The notes beneath the pieces were generated by a model that saw nothing but the letters and a program-made list of their open reading frames with translations, searched no databases and was not told the DNA's origin. DNA of 47,317 nt from Candidatus Zixiibacteriota bacterium (GTDB lineage Bacteria; RBG-13-66-14; B26-G2; WVWN01): contig JAUWLW010000022.1 of NCBI GenBank assembly GCA_030613505.1, positions 1-47,317 on the forward strand, written 5' to 3'. Both the position numbers and the translations under genes were made by a program. Shown piece after piece: positions 42,088 to 47,317 of the stretch. How positions within the stretch are numbered: the stretch's first letter is position 1; each line of letters starts with the position of its first letter.

Positions 42088-42597
42088 TCACTTAGTCGGT
42101 CGCTCCTCGCGTCCCTCCTTTTTCGAGAAATGATCTAAAACGTCCAAAGCTTCGAGAAGGCGGTCCATTCGGTGGGACTGCATAGGCGGTAGGTTTTCTA
42201 AACGGAATACTGCAGGTTCATTATTAATTAAGTATTTCTGCGTAAGCTCGTTTTTCCTATCGTCGGATAAAAAACTAGGCTCTCGATAACGCCTTAGAAT
42301 AGTTTTCACTTCTTCCGCGAGTTCGGCAGCAATCGCCGGTTGTCGTAAACGGAAATCTAATTCCTCCGCGTATAAAAGGAAAGAGGGACTAACCTCGAAA
42401 AAATCCGCGATTTTTTTTATAGTATTAAAGCGAGGACTTTTTATTTTGTTATTTAACAAGTCATAGATCGGGTTCGCGGTAAGCCCCGTCCCGGCCATTA
42501 CGTCCGCGACCGAAAGCCCCTTTTCCAACATAAGGCGCTTCAGCACCTCGCTGACCACTACTGGTTGCGAGTCGCCCTTATCTAAGGATTTCCGCAT
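42088..42597 (-). CDS. XRE-family phage-type repressor
   Basis: 169 residues. A helix-turn-helix domain spans about 15-72 (EVLKRLMLEKGLSVADVMAG, NPIYDLLNNK, IKKIADFFEVSPSFLL). The C-terminal half is helical and charged and could serve for dimerisation; no LexA-like protease part is seen. It is transcribed away from the Cro-like gene, across the operator at 42615-42634. A weak promoter TTACCC-17-TATAAA on the minus strand would place its start about 10 bases from the ATG. Confidence 0.82.
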   Translation of the reverse strand: MRKSLDKGDSQPVVVSEVLKRLMLEKGLSVADVMAGTGLTANPIYDLLNNKIKSPRFNTIKKIADFFEVSPSFLLYAEELDFRLRQPAIAAELAEEVKTILRRYREPSFLSDDRKNELTQKYLINNEPAVFRLENLPPMQSHRMDRLLEALDVLDHFSKKEGREERPTK

Positions 42598-42607
42598 ATT
42601 TTTTTTC

Positions 42608-42635
42608 TTGACATTTATAGACCGTCGTCTATAAT
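42608..42635 (+). promoter_or_regulatory. Early promoter of the element
   Basis: Plus strand: TTGACA (42608-42613), 16-base spacer, TATAAT (42630-42635). Both hexamers match the sigma70 consensus perfectly. The spacer holds the operator. Confidence 0.85.
42615..42634. promoter_or_regulatory. Palindromic operator
   Basis: TTATAGAC-CGTC-GTCTATAA, a perfect 8-base inverted repeat inside the early promoter and overlapping the -10 of the repressor promoter on the other strand. It is the likely binding site of the repressor and/or the Cro-like protein. Confidence 0.72.
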
Positions 42636-42642
42636 AGGGTAA

Positions 42643-42658
42643 CCAGCAATCTTGCTGG
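42643..42658 (+). repeat. Inverted repeat over the Cro-like start
   Basis: CCAGCAA-TC-TTGCTGG. It lies just after the expected transcription start and includes the TTG at 42652. It could be a second operator or an RNA hairpin hiding the start. Confidence 0.5.
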
Positions 42659-42936
42659 CCCTCTTAGCCATCATAGGACGACGGGCGATTAAAGTCAAAC
42701 GAAAAATTCAAACGCGCGTTAGGCGGCGGCAATTCCAAAAACTGTTAGCTCGCCGAGGTCTCATCCAAAAATGGGTGGGGGAGCAACTCGGTTACCCGGA
42801 TTACACTTTCTGCAGAATACTCCGGGGTTATAAAGAGTTCCCTCCCGCGAAAGTTAACCGACTCGCCGCGCTCCTAAACGTACCCGAAATAACCATCAAG
42901 GAAATTTTCGGAGTCGACGGCAAGGAACCTTCGTAA
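42652..42936 (+). CDS. Cro-like helix-turn-helix protein
   Basis: 94 residues from TTG 42652. A basic N-terminus precedes a helix-turn-helix domain (LARRGLIQKWVGEQLGYPDY, LRGYKEFPPAKVNRLAALLNVP). The start is uncertain: no Shine-Dalgarno is visible, the TTG lies in an inverted repeat about 10 bases from the expected transcript start, and no other standard start exists before the domain. Opposite orientation to the repressor suggests a Cro role. Confidence 0.72.
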   Translation: MLALLAIIGRRAIKVKRKIQTRVRRRQFQKLLARRGLIQKWVGEQLGYPDYTFCRILRGYKEFPPAKVNRLAALLNVPEITIKEIFGVDGKEPS

Positions 42937-43169
42937 TGTCGGGCGACAAGAAAAGGTTTATGACCTTCGCCGAGCTGCAGGAGTATACGAACCTGCCGGT
43001 CGGCACCCTAAGGCAATACGTCGCGCAACGCCGGCTTCCTTTTTATCGGCCCGGCCGAATCTTGCTTTTTAAAACCGACGAGGTCGATGCCTGGCTACGA
43101 AGCTGCCGTTACCCCACCGTTCGAGAACGGATCGATGATGACCCGGATTTCCTGGAGCTAAAAAAGTGA
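42936..43169 (+). CDS. Excisionase-like helix-turn-helix protein
   Basis: 77 residues. MTFAELQEYTNLPVGTLRQYV and RRLPFYRPGRILLFKTDEVDAWL are the winged-helix (HTH_17) pattern of excisionases and related DNA-binding proteins. Its ATG overlaps the TAA of the Cro-like gene and its TGA overlaps the GTG of the next frame. It may direct excision by the integrase at 41082-42026. Confidence 0.82.
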   Translation: MSGDKKRFMTFAELQEYTNLPVGTLRQYVAQRRLPFYRPGRILLFKTDEVDAWLRSCRYPTVRERIDDDPDFLELKK

Positions 43170-43354
43170 ACATCTTAAAACCGGTGAAACCTCTTGCGAT
43201 GGGCCCGGCCAACGACGGCCAACGCCGCGGCCGCCGTATAATGGCGGCCCCGGGAAAAGGTACCAGCGCGGGTAGGAAAGCTACCGCCGGTATGGCGGCG
43301 CTCCTAGAACACGCGAACATAAATAAGCGGAGGTTGCTTGTCCGTGGCGGGTAA
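43166..43354 (+). CDS. Small basic hypothetical protein
   Basis: 62 residues from GTG 43166, overlapping both neighbours (GTGA upstream, 17 bases downstream). It is rich in Gly, Arg, Lys and Ala (GQRRGRRIMAAPGKGTSAGRK). No family recognised. The two overlaps favour a real coupled gene. Confidence 0.45.
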   Translation: MNILKPVKPLAMGPANDGQRRGRRIMAAPGKGTSAGRKATAGMAALLEHANINKRRLLVRGG

Positions 43355-45665
43355 AAGAAGTGCCCGCGCGGGGGCGGGCGAAAAGCGAAAAAGAATCTCT
43401 TCACAAAAAGGTAACAAACCCCGCGACCGAAGTCAAGTAAGAAATAAATTGCTAACCGTGGCGCTCGAGGCGCTCGACCTCGGGTTGCGCCCTATACTCG
43501 TTAACGCCGACAAGAAGCCGCTGGTAAAGTGGCGCGACTACCAGGCCAAGCCCCCGACGTCTGCCGAGCTCGAGTCGTGGCCGTGGCCGAAGGCCGCCGG
43601 CGTCGCAGTCCTAACTGGCGTCGGCGACGGGATCCCGGGCGTCGACGTCGTGGACTTCGACGTCGGCCACGCCGACTGGCCAGGCGACGGCCGCGAACTC
43701 CCCACCGCTTGCGTCGTAAAAACGCCGCGCGGCGGACTTCACTATTACGTCCGCCACGTCGAAGGGGCGCGCAATAGCACCGGCCAACTGGCGGCCGGCG
43801 TCGACACCCGGGCCGAAGGCGGGTACGCCATAATACCGCCGACGCCGGGTTATTCTTTTGAACTCGGCTCCCTGGCGGACGCGGTGAAGGCGCCCCCGCC
43901 GGAGCCGTGGCTTGCGGAGGCGTTGCTCAATCCGAAGGGCGCCGCCAAGCCTTCACAACCCACGGCGGCGGCCACGCTCCCCGAAACCGCCGGCCCCGTA
44001 TCGCGCGAAACGGTCGAGGCGACGGTCCGGGCCCTCGTCGGCAACCTCGAGCAGCTACGCCGCGCGGAACCCGGCGAGCAAAACACCACGCTCAATAACA
44101 CAGCGTACGCCCTAGGCGGCACCGTTTGCCGCGGCGACGTCGGCCGCGCCGAAGTCGAAACGGCTTTGTATCAAGCCGCCCGTGATATAGGCTACGTCGA
44201 CCGCGACCGCGAGGCGGCGGCGAGAGCTACTATTAAGAGCGGCCTTGACGCCGGCATAAAGGACGCCCAGGCCGCCCTCGACTACCCCTTCACCGATTAC
44301 GGCAACGCCGAGCGGCTGGTAACGCGCCACGGGCGCGATATGCGATACTGCTACGAACGGAAGTCCTGGTATATTTGGAACGGTAAATGCTGGGCGCCGA
44401 CCTGAGGCGGCGAAGCGGAGCGACGCGCCAAGGAAACCGTACGCTACCTCTACCACGTCGCCGGCGACACCCCCGACGACAAGGCCCGCGCGGCCGTGGC
44501 GAATTGGGCGAAACAATCCGAGAGCGCCCGACGCATAACCGATATGGTACGCCTCGCGCAATCCGAAGTCGAAATCGCGCCCGAAACCTTCGACGCGGAC
44601 CCGTGGCTTTTTTGCTGCGCCAACGGCGTCATCGACCTAAAAACCGGCGAGCTTCTACCACACGCCCGCGAGTATTTCATCACGAAGGTCGCGCCCGTCG
44701 AATACGACCCGGACGCCACGTTCGACCTATGGGACGAATTTCTCGACACCGCCACGGGGGGCGACACCGGACTCGCCGCATTTCTCGCCCGGGCGATTGG
44801 TTGCAGCCTCACCGGGCAGCCCGCCGACGACGACAAGTTCTTTTTCGTTCACGGCCCGCCGGGCGGGGGTAAGACCACGCTCATCGAGGCCGTCAAGGCC
44901 GTTTTCGGCGGCTATTGTAAAACCGCCGACTTCGACAGCTTCATACAACATCGCCGCAGCAGCAACGGTCCGCGCCAGGACATCGCGCGCCTTCACGACG
45001 CGCGCCTTGTAACGGCCGTCGAAGTTACCGAAGGCAAAAAATTCGACGAAACGACTGTCTCTAAACTTTCGGGCGGCGACACTATCACGTCGCGCTTTAT
45101 GTATCTCGGCGAGTTTGAATACCGCGCCAAGTTTAAGCTATTGCTTGCCGGCAACCACGAACCGCGCGTCCAGGACCCGGACTCGCCGATATGGCGACGC
45201 GTTATTAAAATACCTTTTGACCGCGTTATCCCCGAGGGGGAGCGCGACCCGGCGGTTAGAATTACGCTCCGCGACGACCCGAAAGCCCGGGCGGCGATAC
45301 TGGCCTGGGGGGTCGCCGGTTGCCTCGAGTGGCAAAAGAAAGGACTCGCGCCGCCCGCGAGGGTCAAAGCCGCGACCGAAACTTACCGCGCCGAGCAAGA
45401 CTCGCTCGCGCCGTGGATTGAAACCCATTGTGTGGTAGGTGCCGAATTTAGAATGGATCGCGACTTGGCGTACAATGATTATATTAAGTGGGCCGACTAT
45501 ATCGGATTGCGCCGCACTGATCGCCTGGAGCTTAAGACGTTCTCGCGACGCTTAACCGTCCGCTTCGGCAAGGGTACCGTGAAAGCTACGACGGGCGGCA
45601 AGCGTATTATACAGGGTATAGCCTTGCGGGCAAAAGACGAGTACGACGACGCCGCAGCTTTTTAG
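43338..45665 (+). pseudogene. Primase-polymerase/SF3 helicase interrupted by one in-frame TGA
   Basis: One frame runs from TTG 43338 (or GTG 43344) to TAG-type end at 45665 with a single TGA at 44403-44405. First part (355 codons): bifunctional primase-polymerase domain with VVDFDVGHAD, TPRGGLHYYV and GVDTRAEGGYAIIPPT. Second part: D5_N region and P4/D5-type SF3 helicase with Walker A GPPGGGKTT, VTAVEVTEG and LLAGNHEP. The TGA falls at the start of the D5_N region, between WAPT and GGEAERRAKE, where homologues continue without a break. No ribosome site precedes the second part. It is a point nonsense mutation, readthrough, or sequencing error. Confidence 0.8.
44403..44405 (+). other. In-frame TGA splitting the replication protein
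   Basis: ACC-TGA-GGC interrupts an otherwise continuous frame. One base change (for example from CGA) would restore it. TGA is used as a true stop by other genes in the window, including the excisionase-like gene of the same element. Confidence 0.8.
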
Positions 45666-45795
45666 CCTAAAGGCGTTGGAATTACGATATTACGATTATA
45701 AACCCTGTTACTAAAAACCCTCTATACGAGAAATAAACGAAAAAACTTCTGGGAAAGTAACTTAAAAACGTAATATCGTGATTAGGAGATTGTTA

Positions 45796-46029
45796 TTGAT
45801 AATTGGTAAAAGCGGTGAAACCGTAGCGCCAAATCCTGATGCTCATTTCGTCTTGGTTCCGCCGACGCTCGTGAAGGGCTATGAGCCGACGAAGCTTAAC
45901 GCAGCGATAGTTACGGGTCTTAACGTGCACAACTATACCTTCAAAGTCTTCGATAGAGAGACGGGTGAGGAAGTCCCACCGGAGAAGTTACCGCGGTTTA
46001 TAATACCGGTCGGCGACCCGGCGGCGTAG
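45796..46029 (+). CDS. Small hypothetical protein
   Basis: From TTG 45796, seven bases after GGAG, it has about 77 residues: IIGKSGETVAPNPDAHFVLVPP and YTFKVFDRETGEEVPPEK. An earlier GTG (45778) has no ribosome site. The composition is protein-like, with a beta-rich pattern. No family recognised. Confidence 0.55.
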   Translation: MIIGKSGETVAPNPDAHFVLVPPTLVKGYEPTKLNAAIVTGLNVHNYTFKVFDRETGEEVPPEKLPRFIIPVGDPAA

Positions 46030-46121
46030 TGGGTGCTTCGCGCTTCGGAGTTAAAGCTCGGAGAAGCAAACGGACCTTAGCTACGGGGGACGTCGCCCGG
46101 ATGGCGCTGACAGGAGCCTAA

Positions 46122-46137
46122 GATAAGCGTCCTTATC
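46122..46137. repeat. Inverted repeat GATAAG-CGTC-CTTATC
   Basis: A 6-base inverted repeat with the same CGTC centre as the operator at 42615-42634, about 20 bases before the next small gene. It could be a weaker binding site of the same regulator. Confidence 0.3.
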
Positions 46138-46154
46138 GTGGACTTGATAATGAT

Positions 46155-46418
46155 ATGAAAACAGACCGGGCAAAACAGGTTATTGCGAAAGGGACAACGG
46201 CTCTTTGCCGCGGCATAACCAGGGGCGGCGCCGGGGTGGAATACCCGGGCCGTCCCAAATTTGCGGTGCGGAGAAAGACAGCGTATAACGACGCGGCGGA
46301 GCTTCCACCTGTAGCGGCGCCCACCACCAGAAACCCCGTGGCGGCTTTTAGCGGCGTGGTAGGAGCGGCGCAAATCGAAAAAAAGTCTGCGATACCCCCA
46401 AGCGGAAAAGGGGCTTAA
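46155..46418 (+). CDS. Small protein with RNPVAAF motif, copy C of the family
   Basis: 87 residues from ATG 46155. The C-terminal third (TTRNPVAAFSGVVGAA) resembles the core of the small proteins at 33615 and 46726 (RNPLAxFG). The N-terminal part is basic and unrelated to them. No strong ribosome site. Confidence 0.4.
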   Translation: MKTDRAKQVIAKGTTALCRGITRGGAGVEYPGRPKFAVRRKTAYNDAAELPPVAAPTTRNPVAAFSGVVGAAQIEKKSAIPPSGKGA

Positions 46419-46440
46419 AACGCACCATAAGGCCGCACGT

Positions 46441-46454
46441 GCGGCAACAAAAAC
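46441..46454. repeat. Palindrome near GCCGCACGTGCGGC
   Basis: A perfect 14-base palindrome (GCCGCACGTGCGGC, located at about 46432-46445) lies between two small genes. No T run follows on either strand, so it is more likely a protein-binding site or RNA hairpin than a terminator. Position may be off by a few bases. Confidence 0.4.
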
Positions 46455-46485
46455 CTAATCATTAATCCCAGCGGAAGGAGCTAAC

Positions 46486-46716
46486 GTGGAAGACTACAGC
46501 AAATACGTACACGCAGGTAGGGGCGATTACACGGGGCGCTGGTTCGTTGCGTTATTCGAGAACGGACGCTATCACGCCCCGGTTCGTAAAACCTACCGCC
46601 GGTGGATTCCGGACGGTGTAGTGGACGGTTCGGCAAGTTACGTACCCGAACTCGGGTATTCGTATGCTCGCCGACGCGACGCCGTTCGGAAGGCAAAGGA
46701 AATTCATAATTCGTAG
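46486..46716 (+). CDS. Small phage-type hypothetical protein
   Basis: 76 residues from GTG 46486, preceded by AAGGAG. It reads MEDYSKYVHAGRGDYTGRWF and SYARRRDAVRKAKEIHNS. The C-terminal basic helix (RRRDAVRKAKEI) is of a kind seen in small phage proteins. No family recognised. Confidence 0.6.
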   Translation: MEDYSKYVHAGRGDYTGRWFVALFENGRYHAPVRKTYRRWIPDGVVDGSASYVPELGYSYARRRDAVRKAKEIHNS

Positions 46717-46725
46717 AAGACGTCC

Positions 46726-46923
46726 TTGACCGAGAGCGGTAAGGACCAGGGGGTCGAAGGCGCTTCTCCGGCCGCTGCAACCGCCGCCAGAAACCCCCTG
46801 GCCGGGTTTGGCCTGGTACCAGCGTCGGCCCTCAACGGATTTTGGTATCTTGACACCCCCGGTTCATTAGGTACGCCAGGAGGCGCGAAATCGCTTCTAA
46901 CGGAATCGGACGAAGAGGGGTAG
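46726..46923 (+). CDS. Small protein of the RNPLAxFG family, copy B
   Basis: 65 residues from TTG 46726. Core: AARNPLAGFG, N-x-F, DTPGSLG, GAKS, then an acidic end. It matches copy A at 33615-33827 in order and spacing, with synonymous codon differences at conserved residues. Function unknown; such small element-borne proteins often target host or phage factors, but nothing here shows this. Confidence 0.5.
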   Translation: MTESGKDQGVEGASPAAATAARNPLAGFGLVPASALNGFWYLDTPGSLGTPGGAKSLLTESDEEG

Positions 46924-46925
46924 GC

Positions 46926-47042
46926 GTGTGGCGCGTCGGCGGGTTACGCCGAAGAAGCAATCGAATAAGTACCCACGAGTACGTACGCGACGTAACCGTC
47001 AGGATAACGCTGACCCAGGTCGCGGGGTTAGGTAGTACCTGA
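46926..47042 (+). CDS. Short basic ORF
   Basis: 38 codons from GTG 46926, two bases after the previous stop: RRRSNRISTHEYVRDVTVRI. Arginine-rich. Listed because of tight spacing only; no other support. Confidence 0.25.
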   Translation: MWRVGGLRRRSNRISTHEYVRDVTVRITLTQVAGLGST

Positions 47043-47054
47043 TTTCAGCTGAAA
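47043..47054. repeat. Perfect 12-base palindrome TTTCAGCTGAAA
   Basis: It lies directly before the HGGxSTG-type gene and could be a binding site for an element-encoded regulator. Confidence 0.35.
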
Positions 47055-47068
47055 GGATGGTAGTAATT

Positions 47069-47317
47069 ATGGCGCGTGTAAAAAAAGAAATGGTGGTCCC
47101 AGCACTGGGTGTTGTCCGTTCGCCAAAGTGGACGGACGAATATTATGCGGAGGTGCTGGCGGTTGCCAAAAGCGTCGGGCGGCCGATTTGCGGGGCCAAA
47201 AATCGCAACGGAAAGCCGTGCCGCCGGAGGCCCGAAGCGAATAAACGAAGCGGGAGGTGCAAATTGCACGGCGCTCGCGGGGGCCGTCTCCCCACGCACG
47301 GGAAATACGCCCGCTTT
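47069..47317 (+). CDS. HGGxSTG-type phage protein, 3' end beyond window
   Basis: From ATG 47069 (an in-frame ATG at 47057 is also possible) the frame stays open to the edge, 83 codons. It shows CGAKNRNGKPCRRRPEANK followed by GRCKLHGARGG, the Cys/His pattern of small phage proteins normally ending in HGGxSTG. Here HGARGG replaces HGGxS. Such genes usually lie near packaging or terminase genes, suggesting that phage structural genes may follow. Confidence 0.75.
   Translation, partial: MARVKKEMVVPALGVVRSPKWTDEYYAEVLAVAKSVGRPICGAKNRNGKPCRRRPEANKRSGRCKLHGARGGRLPTHGKYARF

Larger units (their letters stand above)
41060..47317. mobile_element. Phage-like or satellite-like element, right end not in window
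   Basis: Integrase, repressor, Cro-like gene, excisionase-like gene, primase-polymerase/SF3 helicase, small ORFs and an HGGxSTG protein are in the order of a lysogenic phage or phage satellite. No capsid or tail gene is inside the window. Confidence 0.6.

Noticed and set aside
43338-45665. TGA recoded as a sense codon across the element or genome
   Set aside because: The genes at 9155, 11557, 15469 and the excisionase-like gene at 42936-43169 end at TGA with correct family lengths or overlaps.
1-47317. CRISPR arrays, tRNA and rRNA genes
   Set aside because: No regularly spaced repeats, no cloverleaf-like segments with tRNA box sequences and no rRNA-like stretches were noticed on reading; a tRNAscan/Infernal run was not possible.

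Overview
The window is bacterial, GC-rich and densely coded. It probably comes from an uncultured diderm lineage: it has a Wzc-type tyrosine kinase, an SLBB export protein, a LysM lipoprotein and a likely outer-membrane protein. There is no rRNA, tRNA or housekeeping gene to fix the taxon. TGA is an ordinary stop here, since several clean genes end with it. No CRISPR array and no tRNA were seen.

Region 1 (1-700) holds left-edge debris: the first codons of a type I restriction R subunit, the end of a DUF4357 protein, and a terminator for the operon that follows.

Region 2 (702-22868, all minus strand) is a Wzy/Wzx-type exopolysaccharide locus. It is transcribed from a strong promoter at 22840-22868, through a leader peptide whose stop codon lies in the loop of an intrinsic terminator. 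It carries GT4 and GT2 glycosyltransferases, an outer-membrane-like protein, a LysM lipoprotein, an SLBB protein, a BY-kinase, a Wzx flippase, a Wzy/ligase, an asparagine-synthase-like amidotransferase and at least five intact methyltransferases. Between 10.4 and 16.5 kb the locus is littered with truncated and chimeric copies of its own genes, the scars of repeated duplication and deletion.

Region 3 (about 22953-41071) looks like a defence island. It starts at a 28-bp dif-like site touching the stop codon of a tyrosine recombinase. Next come a RecQ-type helicase, a helicase-nuclease restriction subunit of the BPTD_3080 type, a helix-hairpin-helix protein and a type III-like adenine methyltransferase whose central target-recognition region is visibly AT-richer. 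A coiled-coil protein and a 1245-residue RecD-like helicase with a nuclease-like tail are each preceded by the same promoter-leader-hairpin cassette. The island ends with a truncated NucA-type nuclease, a HicA-HicB-SecB-like toxin-antitoxin-chaperone module, a DUF4145 protein and an NHL-repeat remnant.

Region 4 (about 41060-47317, open to the right) is a phage-like or satellite-like element. It has a second, related integrase beside a half-copy of the same site, a repressor facing a Cro-like gene across a palindromic operator, an excisionase-like gene, a primase-polymerase/SF3 helicase split by one in-frame TGA, small ORFs, and an HGGxSTG-type protein at the edge. Regions 3 and 4 look like two elements inserted in tandem at Xer/dif-like sites. 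A family of small proteins with an RNPLAxFG motif occurs in both.
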